A stretch of DNA of 64,000 nucleotides from Pedobacter ghigonis (GCF_903166585.1 NZ_CAESCM010000011.1:163076-227075), one strand, 5' to 3'. Numbered from the stretch's first letter, positions 36,428-45,750 are shown. Notes: generated from the sequence alone by a model not told the origin. Numbers and translations: made by a program.

Positions 36428-37711
36428 TTATACCGTTGTATTTAAATTGGCTACCTGTTTGCTTTTTCGGGCACGCATGTAAATTACCAATAAACCAAAA
36501 GCCACAATGAGTATAATTGGAATGGTTAGTGTAGCCTGTAGCACTTCAGGTCCGGCTAGTTTTTTGGCTTCGCTAAGCGCCAGTCCTTGTTCTGTGTCGC
36601 CAGCAGCTTTAAAATAAGCTCCTAAATCAGCTCCCTGTGGCAGATGCTTAACAATTAGCCCGTCGTAAAAACTGCCCATAAAAATGGTATATACCGATAC
36701 GGCGAACATTCCTGCCCCACCCATCAGGTTTAAACCTAATGCGCCCGATTGCGGAATATTTTCGGCTACAAAACCAATCATGGTAGGCCAGAAATAACAA
36801 ACGCCGATACCAAAAATAATTGCTGCAAAAAAAATAGCATTTCCGGTTAAGGTACTTAGCAGATAAAGTCCGGTGGCAGCAAATATTGCAGAAAGCAACA
36901 GCACGCCTTGTGGTGCAAGTTTTTTAACTACCGGTTCGGCAAAGCCACGGCCAATTACCATAATCCCTGTAGTAAGTGTAAGCAATAAAATGGCATTGCT
37001 GGTTACGTTTTTAAGTAGCAATCCAATCCATTGACCAGTAAATAATTCGGTAATGGCGGTACCAAACATGCAGATAAACATGAAAATAAACAATGGCGAT
37101 ACTACTGCTTTATACATATCCTTGCTCGAATAACCAGATGATACCCGCTCGGTAACAGGGAAATCGAGTTTCGAAAACAGATAACCATAAATTAGGGTTG
37201 GGATCAGCATCATGGCCACCTGTATTTTCCAGCCCAGGCCAATCTGTGTAAAGAAAGTAACCAATAATGTACCGATTACAATACCGCCCGGAAACCATAA
37301 ATGAAAATGGTTTAAACGTGTGGTTTTGTTATCAGGATATAGTGTAGCCACCAGTGGGTTACATGCTGCTTCTACCAAACCATTGGCAATACCGATAAGA
37401 AGGGTAGAAAAAAACAGTGTCCAGTAGCCCTGTGCGTAAATGGTGAGTATAATACCCGAAAGGTGAAACAGAAAAGCCAGTACCAGCAGCCGTTTCATTC
37501 CAATAATATCAACAATAAATCCACCGATTACAATGGCCAGCGGGAATCCCCAGAAAGCAGTAGCGGTAATGGTGCCCAGTTGTGTTGCACTTAACTGAAA
37601 ATCAATCCCCAGTTGGTTCATCATTCCGGCACGGATACCGAACGATAGCGAGGTGACCAATAGCGCAAGGCAGCTTGACCAAAATAATTTGGTCGTTTGA
37701 ATTTTACTCAT
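36428..37711 (-). CDS. MFS sugar transporter, FucP-like
   Basis: The product (427 residues) has twelve predicted membrane segments and the major-facilitator layout. Segments such as FWGFPLAIVIGGFIVDIIGMKRLL and GIANGLVEAACNPLVATLYPD are typical of the FGHS (fucose-galactose-glucose:H+ symporter) group. It lies 110 bases downstream of a GH95-like hydrolase gene on the same strand, so the two probably form one operon that releases and imports a sugar, perhaps fucose. The substrate cannot be fixed from sequence. Confidence 0.85.
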   Translation of the reverse strand: MSKIQTTKLFWSSCLALLVTSLSFGIRAGMMNQLGIDFQLSATQLGTITATAFWGFPLAIVIGGFIVDIIGMKRLLVLAFLFHLSGIILTIYAQGYWTLFFSTLLIGIANGLVEAACNPLVATLYPDNKTTRLNHFHLWFPGGIVIGTLLVTFFTQIGLGWKIQVAMMLIPTLIYGYLFSKLDFPVTERVSSGYSSKDMYKAVVSPLFIFMFICMFGTAITELFTGQWIGLLLKNVTSNAILLLTLTTGIMVIGRGFAEPVVKKLAPQGVLLLSAIFAATGLYLLSTLTGNAIFFAAIIFGIGVCYFWPTMIGFVAENIPQSGALGLNLMGGAGMFAVSVYTIFMGSFYDGLIVKHLPQGADLGAYFKAAGDTEQGLALSEAKKLAGPEVLQATLTIPIILIVAFGLLVIYMRARKSKQVANLNTTV

Positions 37712-37821
37712 AAGTTTGGTTTTATTTGGTTTAGTTTTTATTATTTACAGGTATTAACACTTGTAACACAATTTTAATCAATTTTTCCGAAATAACTGTT
37801 AACACCTGAACATCAACACCT

Positions 37822-40182
37822 TTAATTTAATTTCAGCCGCTGAAGCATGTAAATCCCTCCGGGTTTTGTTGCAAAGCTATACCTGTCGCCAAGGTGGCTT
37901 ACAGCTATTGACTTCCCATTTTCGGTAACCCTGATTCCCTCTCCTTTCCAGGGGTTATTAATGTAGCACCGCGTTCCTTTTTCGCTGCTAATTTCGAGCT
38001 TCGAAACCTGCGCACCATCGTAACTGGCCGAAACCAGGAAGGCACCTTTTGTACGCAAACGGGTAAATGAGGCCTCTTGCTTAATCCAGTTTGGAAATAA
38101 ATATAAGGTACTGTCGAGGCTTTGGAGCATCATGGAATTAATGGTTTCGATCAGGGTTGTTTTCTCTGCACCATGGTGTCCATCGTTAATTAAAAAATTG
38201 GCTTTGGCCCTGCCAACCTGTGCTTTCAGCTTTTCGACAATAATATCGGGATTAAAACCTACCCGGGCGGCCATGATAAATCCGCTTAATCCGAGGGCAT
38301 TCATAGAACCCAGGAAACCATTTTGCGAAACTTCATAATACTCAACCGTGTTTTTGGCAATCTGTAAGGTATCGGGGTTGGAAAGCAAATTGAGCACTTC
38401 GCAAGGATATACCGGATGCATTTGGATCATGTGATTGGGTAAATCCCAGCCGGCTTCGTTCTTGGCAAAAACCGGCAAGCCCTTATTAGGTGTTTTAGTG
38501 GGCTGTATTACCTTATATTTGGGTAAGTGCGCAAGAATATCGGCCCACAATGCCCTGCGATTGGCATCTACATTCAATTGCTTACTGTATTTCAGGAGTA
38601 AATTAAAGGTCTGTGCTACAAAGCCCAGATCCGACGGTGGATTTAAATCCCAACTGCTTTCGTGTGCACCTGTGGTGATGCTGTAACGGTAAGAATCGCC
38701 ATAAGCTTCTTTAGTAAGGTAGTCTTCATAAAAATCGCCACATTCGCGGATAAAGGGATAGGCCCGTTTTTTCAGGAAATCGAGATCGCCGGTATATTCG
38801 TAATACCAGCTGAAAAGCGGTACATTGAAAGGTGCATTCATGGTTTGCTGCCAATAGTAATTGTAAGGTACACCAATACCTAATCCCCCTACCAGAAAGA
38901 GCACACCCCGTGCCGATTTACCTGCCAGCGATGGATGAACGCTACCCAGATCGGTTTGCGCACGTCTTTTTCCATCAGGTACAATAGATTCGATGAAATT
39001 GTAAAAAGGTTTGGCAATTTCGGGGCGATTGGCCGAAAACACACTGTAAAAACCTGCCTGGCTGTTGTAATTTAAGTGAATATCGCCATGGTACATCATT
39101 TTATCGTCCATGTTCCAAACCCCGTACATGCCGCCACAGGCCGGCGAGTGCTCATTGTAAGCCGATGCCAGAAAATAAATGGACGATAGGTAATGCCTGT
39201 TGAGCAAATCATCGTTCGTTTCTGCATATGATCTGCTCCACATATTTTTCCACCAGGCCGCTTTTGCAGCTTTTAGTGTGCTGATTCTTGTGTTATTGAT
39301 CGACTTCAACCGTGTGTAAGCCGCAGTCAGCTGAGCATCGTTGCCTTTTCCCCCACCCGACAGGTAGGTAATTACGAATACGGGTTTAGTATGGGTAAGT
39401 ACAAATGAAGTATTGACTTTTGATTTGGAACCTAAACTTAGCACGGAACTTGCACCAACAATCCGCGTAGATACACCGGCTTTCGAAATCCACCTTACAT
39501 CGGTTGTTTTGCTTTGGCGTGTAACCTGCCCAACCTGATTATTAATTCCGGCATGGGTTGCATAAGTAGCTGTAGTGGTATCGGCAAATGTTTCTACAGT
39601 TATACTTACAGGTGTTCTTGAAGTGGTTGTAAGCTCGGTAACCAGCATATTTTCATTTACAGCCATCCAGCTTTTCATGTTTACAGGTTGGACTGTGGCT
39701 GTAGCCATGCGCAATTCGTTTCCAAGCTGGTCCATCTGGTAATTAAAACCTGTAGCAATAGCAGGCGAATTCACAGTAATTTGTACACCACCTACTGGCA
39801 ATGCTGCGGGTCCGTTACCTGCCCAGTCGCTCCAGCCATCGGTTACAAAATCTACCTTCGAGAGGTGAAAAGTCTGGCTGTTACCTGCTGTGTGACATAC
39901 CACGCCAACATCGCCATTGCCCATGTATGGTCCTATGGGAGCATTATTGGTTTTAATGCTGTTATAACTGAAAGGCGCATTCCAGGTAGCAGTAAGCAGT
40001 TGCTTCTTTTTGGCAAAAAATGCGGCATCGGCTTTGGCTTGTTTAGCGGCTATTATTTGTTGATTTACCTTACCGGCAATTTTATTGGTTTTAGTTTGCT
40101 GTGCATGTACCATTAAGCCCCAATTACATAAAAGGGCGATGGTACCCAGCATAAAAACGCTGTGTTTGTTCTTGGTTAACAT
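37822..40182 (-). CDS. GH95-like glycoside hydrolase
   Basis: The product (786 residues) carries an N-terminal signal (cleavage near VHAQQ). The N-terminal beta domain has APIGPYMGNGDVGVV and the (alpha/alpha)6 barrel has YYWQQTMNAPFNVPLFSW, HESSWDLNPPSD and PNHMIQMHPVYP. The C-terminal LFPNW and TKGAFLVSASYDG match the GH95 family (alpha-1,2-L-fucosidase or L-galactosidase). GH95 proteins invert at the glycosidic bond with Glu and an Asn/Asp-activated water, residues I cannot align with certainty here. The adjacent FucP-like transporter supports fucose metabolism. Confidence 0.8.
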   Translation of the reverse strand: MLTKNKHSVFMLGTIALLCNWGLMVHAQQTKTNKIAGKVNQQIIAAKQAKADAAFFAKKKQLLTATWNAPFSYNSIKTNNAPIGPYMGNGDVGVVCHTAGNSQTFHLSKVDFVTDGWSDWAGNGPAALPVGGVQITVNSPAIATGFNYQMDQLGNELRMATATVQPVNMKSWMAVNENMLVTELTTTSRTPVSITVETFADTTTATYATHAGINNQVGQVTRQSKTTDVRWISKAGVSTRIVGASSVLSLGSKSKVNTSFVLTHTKPVFVITYLSGGGKGNDAQLTAAYTRLKSINNTRISTLKAAKAAWWKNMWSRSYAETNDDLLNRHYLSSIYFLASAYNEHSPACGGMYGVWNMDDKMMYHGDIHLNYNSQAGFYSVFSANRPEIAKPFYNFIESIVPDGKRRAQTDLGSVHPSLAGKSARGVLFLVGGLGIGVPYNYYWQQTMNAPFNVPLFSWYYEYTGDLDFLKKRAYPFIRECGDFYEDYLTKEAYGDSYRYSITTGAHESSWDLNPPSDLGFVAQTFNLLLKYSKQLNVDANRRALWADILAHLPKYKVIQPTKTPNKGLPVFAKNEAGWDLPNHMIQMHPVYPCEVLNLLSNPDTLQIAKNTVEYYEVSQNGFLGSMNALGLSGFIMAARVGFNPDIIVEKLKAQVGRAKANFLINDGHHGAEKTTLIETINSMMLQSLDSTLYLFPNWIKQEASFTRLRTKGAFLVSASYDGAQVSKLEISSEKGTRCYINNPWKGEGIRVTENGKSIAVSHLGDRYSFATKPGGIYMLQRLKLN

Positions 40183-40355
40183 ATTTGGTTAATTTGTGTG
40201 TGTTGCCTTAATCGGGTTTAGATTCGGGACTTCAAGAAACGCATTTATTTGCGCAGTTTGTTTAGCAATTTTGCCAAGTTTTTAAATGATATTGGCATTA
40301 TGTACGAACATACACCAAACGAACAGAGGGAGTTTAATTTTTTAGCTAGAAATAT

Positions 40356-40471
40356 CTTAAATGAACTAACATGACTTGTATGGTTAAATAATCGTGTTAT
40401 TTTTTTCTTTCACCATATCAGGCATTTAAGAAATATAAGCTTGAATGTACTAACATGACTTATATGGTTTA
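40356..40471. repeat. Direct repeat upstream of the GH95-like gene
   Basis: Two copies of an approximately 32-base unit, at 40356-40387 and 40440-40471, differ at only a few positions and share CTAACATGACTT. They lie 175 and 259 bases before the GH95 start codon on the opposite reading. They could be regulator sites or a dispersed repeat. Confidence 0.5.
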
Positions 40472-40518
40472 TTTTTCACCACCTAAGACAACTCAGACAC
40501 CTAAGGGAATCTCCTGAG

Positions 40519-40700
40519 GGTTAATTTATTGTATAAAAATCAATATTAGCAACAGTCACTCCAGTACCGTCATTTCGAGCGGAATGCAACGTAGTCGAGA
40601 ACCACGTAGTGCTCAGCGAAGCTAAATCTATTTAAAGATCTCTCCGTTTTGCTGCGCTTCAGTCGAGATGACGGTTCTTCTATGGGTCTGTCAATAGTAG
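40519..40700. repeat. Intergenic repeat with both flanks, type-A core, inverted
   Basis: Read on the minus strand this has the 5' flank (CTACTATTGACAGACCCATA), the type-A core and the 3' flank ending in AAATTAACC. It is the inverted sister of the copy at 32,836. A short tail GCGAAGCATCTCCATAAAAG (40704) recurs as a fragment at 42,342. Confidence 0.8.
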
Positions 40701-40832
40701 CGCAGCGAAGCATCTCCATAAAAGATCGCTTAAACCATCACAATAGCAGCATCTTCTTATGTTCACAATGAAGGGCATGTGTTTCGGCTGAGGTCTTAGC
40801 AAAAGCCTGGCTTACGTTGGGATAAGCTTTAT

Positions 40833-41252
40833 TTATTTAAAAATGAGGATGAAAACATTCATGAAAACAACAATAGAAATTCTCCAATAATTAGCTGAAG
40901 TTAAAACATCGCTATTCTTCTTTCTATTTAAAAACAGATATAGCCCCATTGTTAAAAGCAACAAAGCTTCTATCAAATAGAAGAACCAATCCTGTTCGCC
41001 AAACATTTTAACTGAACAAGAACCAATAATAAACCAGATTAAAGCATACGAAACCCCAAAAGATATTGATCGAAATATCCTTTTTTCATTATTAACAGCA
41101 AACAGATACCAGCAAAAAATAAAATAATAAAAGGCTAATAAGTAGCAAGATACAAGTGCCGGAACAACTGATTTTGTCTGAAATATAATTGATGAAATAG
41201 CTATCCCCCCAAATATTAGTTCTTCAGGTTTAAATCCCTTTTTTAAAAACAT
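40833..41252 (-). CDS. Small integral membrane protein, unknown
   Basis: The product (139 residues) has four hydrophobic segments separated by short charged loops (YLFAVNNEKRIFRS, LFLNRKKNSD). I do not recognise a family. The Lys/Arg-rich loops suggest that the N- and C-termini are inside. It sits in a repeat-rich accessory stretch together with short genes of unknown function. Confidence 0.6.
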   Translation of the reverse strand: MFLKKGFKPEELIFGGIAISSIIFQTKSVVPALVSCYLLAFYYFIFCWYLFAVNNEKRIFRSISFGVSYALIWFIIGSCSVKMFGEQDWFFYLIEALLLLTMGLYLFLNRKKNSDVLTSANYWRISIVVFMNVFILIFK

Positions 41253-41452
41253 AAATTACTTTGTAAATCTAATTTAAGCTTGAGATTAATTATTAAACAG
41301 CAACTCAATAGCGTCATTCAGGTACGATTCAATAAATTCTGAATCAATCTCCAAATCCCAGTCTACATATATTTTGAGCATAAGTTATGTAACTTCCCAA
41401 ACATAAAAAGCATAAAGCCTCCTTGTTTGGTTTTCTGATGAGACTAAATATC
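41253..41452. other. Short gap with a possible 31-codon reading frame
   Basis: A minus-strand frame of 31 codons (41286-41381) encodes a Leu/Asp/Glu-rich peptide beginning MLKIYVDWDLEID. It has no visible start-region support and may be the remnant end of a lost gene. I see no other feature here. Confidence 0.25.
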
Positions 41453-41563
41453 TTACCTTTTCCTTCTTGAAAACCTATTTATTAAGAAAAATATAAAAAT
41501 CACAAATAATATCACACATAATACCCATAAGACTAGGGGCCATGAGATAGCATTAACTTCCAT
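41453..41563 (-). CDS. 36-residue single-pass membrane protein, copy 1
   Basis: The frame is ATG to TAA, 37 codons. The peptide starts MEVNAIS, has one membrane-spanning stretch (about residues 8-28, WPLVLWVLCVILFVIFIFFL) and ends with a basic RRKR. A paralogue of identical length lies at 42,450, with the same MEVNA start and LRRKR or SRRKR end. The conservation between copies is at the amino-acid level, suggesting both are expressed. The function is unknown; a type I toxin-like or regulatory small membrane protein are possibilities. Confidence 0.6.
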   Translation of the reverse strand: MEVNAISWPLVLWVLCVILFVIFIFFLINRFSRRKR

Positions 41564-41636
41564 AATTACAAAAAATTTGTTTGTTTGATTTGCTTAACAA
41601 TTTTAAAATCCATTTGCTGAGGTTCATTAACAGTTT

Positions 41637-42035
41637 TCACCTGTGTTTAACCAGAATATAATTTGTTTTATGCTTATTTTCAGTCATAAAGATAGTATCC
41701 TGATTAATTTTTGTTATTTTAAAGATACAAACAGCACAGATTTTAAATGTGCTATCCTGCTGGTTAAAAGACCAACTCAATTTGCTCAAACTTTCCATAT
41801 TTAACAGCGATGGCACGCCCTTTTTATTTTCATCGTATGAGCTAAGTGGTTGCGATGAGCCGTCTTTATAAAAAATATATTGCACTGTACTATAAAAATA
41901 TGTTCCGTTGCTGAGCTGTGCTTTTTGCACCCAGTAACTACCGTCATTTTTATCTTCAAGAATACTAACTATTTCGCTTTTTCGCTTGCAGGAAAGTAAA
42001 ATAACAACTATTAAGAGTATACCAGTGCTTTTCAT
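41637..42035 (-). CDS. Small lipoprotein, unknown
   Basis: The product (132 residues) has a lipoprotein signal (VVILLSCKRK). The rest is a small beta-rich domain with NGTYFYSTVQYIFYKDGS and MTENKHKTNYILVK, matching no family I can name. It lies 73 bases upstream of the first 36-residue membrane protein gene, on the same strand, so a shared transcript is possible. Confidence 0.65.
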   Translation of the reverse strand: MKSTGILLIVVILLSCKRKSEIVSILEDKNDGSYWVQKAQLSNGTYFYSTVQYIFYKDGSSQPLSSYDENKKGVPSLLNMESLSKLSWSFNQQDSTFKICAVCIFKITKINQDTIFMTENKHKTNYILVKHR

Positions 42036-42449
42036 TTTTTTAGGTTTAACAACAATTTTAAAAATATGCTACAGATGTCTTTCTTTTTGCCCCGATCACA
42101 TACTGGGCACTGAAGCATTCCTGAATAACTGCTTCACATCATCCCTCCATTACCTCGTGGCGAACATTTATTGAAGCGTCTTTTACGATCTGCTGATTAT
42201 TAAAATTACAACTCATTATTAAACAGCAGGAAGAGCAAAAAAACAGGATATTCTTTTTTATTAATTTGTTTTAGAAAAGGTTAAGAAGATGTTTAAAATG
42301 AATAAAAAATTCACAGGTCTATGAGGTGGGCGCCCCCCTTTAGCGAAGCATCTCCATAAAAGATTGCCTCATTGTTAGATCAAAAACCACTCACAATCCA
42401 ATACAAATATTTGTGCTAATGAAGGAATAAAACCCAAACGTTCAACATC
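42036..42449. other. Gap with decayed coding sequence and a repeat fragment
   Basis: A minus-strand frame around 42060-42180 looks like a broken gene: a 25-residue stretch with EAVIQECFSAQ and AKRKTSVAYF is interrupted by an in-frame TGA. At 42,342 lies GCGAAGCATCTCCATAAAAG, a fragment shared with the tail of the repeat at 40,700. Nothing else is recognisable. Confidence 0.3.
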
Positions 42450-42560
42450 TTACCTTTTCCTTCTTAAAAACCTAATGATTAAGAACAACATATAAATTAT
42501 AAATGCTCCGGTAAATAATGACCATAAGACCAGGCCACTTGAGACAGCATTAACTTCCAT
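42450..42560 (-). CDS. 36-residue single-pass membrane protein, copy 2
   Basis: This paralogue of the gene at 41,453 has the same 37-codon length, the start MEVNAVS, a hydrophobic helix (LVLWSLFTGAFIIYMLFLII) and the end RFLRRKR. Its upstream 50 bases match those of copy 1, including a short frame beginning MDLKIVKQIK just before the ATG (MDFKIVKQIK in copy 1). The matched leader may carry a translational control signal. Confidence 0.6.
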   Translation of the reverse strand: MEVNAVSSGLVLWSLFTGAFIIYMLFLIIRFLRRKR

Positions 42561-42770
42561 AGTTACAAAAATTTGTTTATTTGATTTGCTTAACAATTTT
42601 AAGATCCATTTGCTGCGTGCATGTTACGTCATAGCATTTGGCCACAACATTACAATTAGCATTTCAATGTAGCATCAAATATATGTAAATCCAAACCAAA
42701 AGATTTACACTAGCGAGAGAGGGTACAATTGGTTCGCATGCGAGCACTATAGAAATTCTTCCAACATAAA

Positions 42771-42801
42771 AATGGCCGGAATCTCTTCCGGCCATTACTG
42801 G
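42771..42801 (-). terminator. Terminator of the LamG phosphodiesterase gene
   Basis: AATGGCCGGAA (42771-42781) pairs perfectly with TTCCGGCCATT (42786-42796), loop four bases. On the minus strand a T-tract follows. It lies 35 bases beyond the stop. Confidence 0.85.
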
Positions 42802-42830
42802 CGATACCTGATCACCAATGTGTTTTAGGT

Positions 42831-44504
42831 TTAAAAGTTTACCAGGGCCTGTCCATCATAATTGGCTGGCTTAGCTATACCTAAAAATTTTAATATGGAA
42901 GGTGCAACATCGTACAAATGAGGTGCGCCATGGTAATCGGTGGTTTTACGGTAAAATATTTGCGTATTTAAATTACTCCAGGTAACTGTAGCACTGTTTT
43001 TGGTTAAAATATCGATTTTTGGCGTAACCAAACTTCCATTATAAACTACTCCGCTACCTTCATTTCCCTTGGTGTACAACACAAGGTCTGCATTTTGCGG
43101 ATGCGAAGTGGTTATGCCCGTAAAACTATAGGTGCTGATGCTTGTTGCGGGTAAAGCAGATTTAAACAACCTGATTTCAGAAATATTTCCTGTAAAATAA
43201 GGACTGTAGTTTCCGGTGCCATCTTGTCCAATTTTAAAAGCGGTACCACTCTGTAAATCACCAACAGCCGATATATTGCCTTCGGCAACTTTTATTCCTC
43301 CATCGTACATGGTTGCTTTTTGTGTAGTACGGTTAACTACTATGGCTACCTGATGCCATAACTGGTCGGTAAGGTCAACACCATCAATATCTAATCTGTT
43401 GGTTCCGTCGCCAAAATTAGCCCTGATCACTCCATTCCGGTTTGCAATAATGATACCTTTATTATATCCGCTTGCCCAGTTTTTGTTGCCAATAATTACC
43501 GGATCGCTTGTTGAAGTAGTTGCCCTTGCCCTGAACTCGATGGTGAAACTACTGGTTGCGCTTAAATTCAGGTTGCTCAGCGCAGGCAATTGCCCATAAA
43601 CATTCGTTTTAAAATTGACAGTATTAATGGTATGTGGCTGAGATTCTGTTGCTGTGGTTGGCAGGGTATTAACCAATTGTGGCGCAATTGCACTATTGTT
43701 TAAAATGATAAATGCATTTTGTTCCAGATAGCTCGAACCGCCATGGCTTAAATCTCCGCCATGATCTGTAGCTACAACCACTAACCAATCTTCATTGTTA
43801 TAGGTTGGCCTTGCCTTTAATGCCGTTAATATCCTGCCTACACGTGCATCAACTGCCTTTACCGAATCCATATACATTGGTGTAGTAGTTCTGTAATTAC
43901 TGGCATGGCCGGCATGATCTACATTATCAAAATGACAAAATGCAACATCGGTATTGCTGCTGGTAATTTCCTGGATAATCCTTGTTTCGGTTTGGTTATC
44001 ATTTGCACTGTTAACCTTAACCGTTACATCGGGTGTAGCCACAATATATGTATTTATAGACGACCAGGTAACAACTGATGCGGTTCTTAATGCTGGCAAG
44101 CTGGTTTTGATCTGCCTGAAAAAGGAAGGATAATTTACAAAATCTGACCCTGAAAAGCTGTTATCAGAAGCCTTGTGCTTGGCTACCCCTACTCCGGTAA
44201 ACAGGGCCGACCACCCGTTCGACGACCAGGTGGGTATTTCGGCCAAAGCATTGGTACTGGTGTACGATTGATCCATTAACGTTTTAAGATTTGGGGCATT
44301 TGTAGCTGTAATGGCTTTCCAAACACAGCCATCGATACCGATAAACAAAACTTTTTTGGGCTTGGCAGCCAAAGCGTTGTTGGCTAATGATTGTTCATCT
44401 GAAATTTGTTTTTCTTTTAAAGCGCCTTCTCCTGCTTTTTTACAGGAAATCATGGATAAAACCGATAGGAAAATGAGGGATGGTAAAAGTTTTAATGTTT
44501 TCAT
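42831..44504 (-). CDS. Lipoprotein phosphodiesterase with inserted LamG domain
   Basis: The product (557 residues) has a lipoprotein signal (Cys21 in SMISCKKAG). The alkaline-phosphatase/type-I phosphodiesterase core has Asp58 (GIDG), a nucleophile candidate near Thr92-Ser94, Asp196-His197 in DHAGH and Asp247-His248 in DHGG. A LamG/concanavalin-like beta sandwich of about 150 residues (about 310-460) is inserted before the last core piece, which contains DYHGAPHLYDVAPSILKFLGI. It should be a surface or periplasmic phospho- or sulfoester hydrolase that binds a carbohydrate. The gene is monocistronic. Confidence 0.85.
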   Translation of the reverse strand: MKTLKLLPSLIFLSVLSMISCKKAGEGALKEKQISDEQSLANNALAAKPKKVLFIGIDGCVWKAITATNAPNLKTLMDQSYTSTNALAEIPTWSSNGWSALFTGVGVAKHKASDNSFSGSDFVNYPSFFRQIKTSLPALRTASVVTWSSINTYIVATPDVTVKVNSANDNQTETRIIQEITSSNTDVAFCHFDNVDHAGHASNYRTTTPMYMDSVKAVDARVGRILTALKARPTYNNEDWLVVVATDHGGDLSHGGSSYLEQNAFIILNNSAIAPQLVNTLPTTATESQPHTINTVNFKTNVYGQLPALSNLNLSATSSFTIEFRARATTSTSDPVIIGNKNWASGYNKGIIIANRNGVIRANFGDGTNRLDIDGVDLTDQLWHQVAIVVNRTTQKATMYDGGIKVAEGNISAVGDLQSGTAFKIGQDGTGNYSPYFTGNISEIRLFKSALPATSISTYSFTGITTSHPQNADLVLYTKGNEGSGVVYNGSLVTPKIDILTKNSATVTWSNLNTQIFYRKTTDYHGAPHLYDVAPSILKFLGIAKPANYDGQALVNF

Positions 44505-44631
44505 AATTAAATAAGATGTTGTTTAAATAATTAAAATATAGTTTAGCCAAACTAAACATTTTAAACAACACAATAAACTTTATTGCATTTTTTTTTACAC
44601 CTCCTAGTAATTAATAATACTCGCGAACAAA

Positions 44632-45186
44632 TCAAATCTTTTCGTAACGCAATGCTATGCAACCATTACTTAAAGTCTGTGTACCTGAAAGTTTTAATCC
44701 CAAATGTTCCGGCAGCTGCATTTCTGCAAACAAGCGCCTTCCCTGTCCAACCATCAGCGGGTGTACAATCAGGTGAAATTCGTCTACCAAACCCAATTCA
44801 ATTAAACGTGCAGGCAACTCAACTCCACCGGTAGAGATTGCTTTGCCAGGCAGCTGTTTCAATCTCATTACTTCTTCTTTCAGGTTGTCGCCAATAATTG
44901 TGGTTTGCGTGTCGTTAACCTCTTTTATAGTCCGCGAAACCAATACCCGCTCCAGCTTCGCAAACACACGTGCAAAAGCATTGGCAGCTTCATTCATTGA
45001 TTGGGATTGTGCAACTTCCGGCCAAAATGGCACCATCAGTTCGTAGGTTTTGCGTCCGTAAATCAGCAGATCCACATTTTCCAGCAGCTCCCTGAAGTAG
45101 TCCTGAATTTCATCGCCACCTGTAAATTTGGTATGGTCGCAACAGCCGTCCAAAGTAATGTTAATGCCGTAAATCAGTTTTCTCAT
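44632..45186 (-). CDS. Dihydrofolate-reductase-like (RibD C-terminal) protein
   Basis: The product (184 residues) begins MRKLIYGINITLDGCCDH and has LLIYGRKTYELMVPFW and KAISTGGVELPARLIELGLVDEFHLIVHPLMVG. This is the RibD-C/YwjB-type DHFR-fold family, which uses NAD(P)H. The physiological substrate is unknown and members are often annotated simply as dihydrofolate reductase family protein. It has no signal peptide. It is single and divergent from the ModE-type gene. Confidence 0.85.
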   Translation of the reverse strand: MRKLIYGINITLDGCCDHTKFTGGDEIQDYFRELLENVDLLIYGRKTYELMVPFWPEVAQSQSMNEAANAFARVFAKLERVLVSRTIKEVNDTQTTIIGDNLKEEVMRLKQLPGKAISTGGVELPARLIELGLVDEFHLIVHPLMVGQGRRLFAEMQLPEHLGLKLSGTQTLSNGCIALRYEKI

Positions 45187-45318
45187 CCGGATAGTTTTAG
45201 TTTGCTTAAATTTAGGAAAGTTTCGATGTTTTTCTTACCCCTAAATTTTTCGAAATGCTCCTTGCAAAAACATTTGCGTGTTCTGCACTTAAACTGATAT
45301 TTAGTAACTTGCACGGTA

Positions 45319-45663
45319 ATGAACAGGCATAATTATTCGATTAACGGAAGGATCTGGATTGAAACCCCTCAGGGCAAAGTTTTAGGCCATGGCAGGGTAG
45401 AATTATTAGAGCGTATACAGGCTACAGGATCGCTGCGCCAGGCCGCCTTGCAGATGAAAATGTCGTATAAACAGGCCTGGGATCTGGTAAAACATACCAA
45501 CGATGGATTCGGTGATCCTTTGGTACAACTTTCGAGGGGTGGCACAGGAGGAGGAAAGGCCATCCTGACTGAAAAAGGGCATCAGGTTATTGCCGAATTC
45601 AAAAAAATCCAGTCTAAATTCATCGAATTCATGAAACAGGAAGAAAATTTAATTAAAATCTAA
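45319..45663 (+). CDS. ModE-type winged-helix regulator (DNA-binding domain only)
   Basis: The product (114 residues) matches the N-terminal winged-helix DNA-binding domain of ModE (LLERIQATGSLRQAALQMKMSYKQAWDLV). The C-terminal di-mop molybdate-binding region of E. coli ModE is absent, so this short form either senses molybdate through another protein or responds to a different signal. A ModE-like operator lies between this gene and the peroxidase gene at 45,821, so it most likely controls that operon. Confidence 0.85.
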   Translation: MNRHNYSINGRIWIETPQGKVLGHGRVELLERIQATGSLRQAALQMKMSYKQAWDLVKHTNDGFGDPLVQLSRGGTGGGKAILTEKGHQVIAEFKKIQSKFIEFMKQEENLIKI

Positions 45664-45750
45664 ATAATTACCGACCTCTTTCACCCTAAACACCAACATT
45701 AACTTTCAATTCAAAAGAAATAATTAGCCACAATCTTGTAAAAGCAATTT

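Noticed and set aside
41286..41381. 31-codon minus-strand frame
   Set aside because: No paralogue and no start-region support; mentioned only as a possible remnant.
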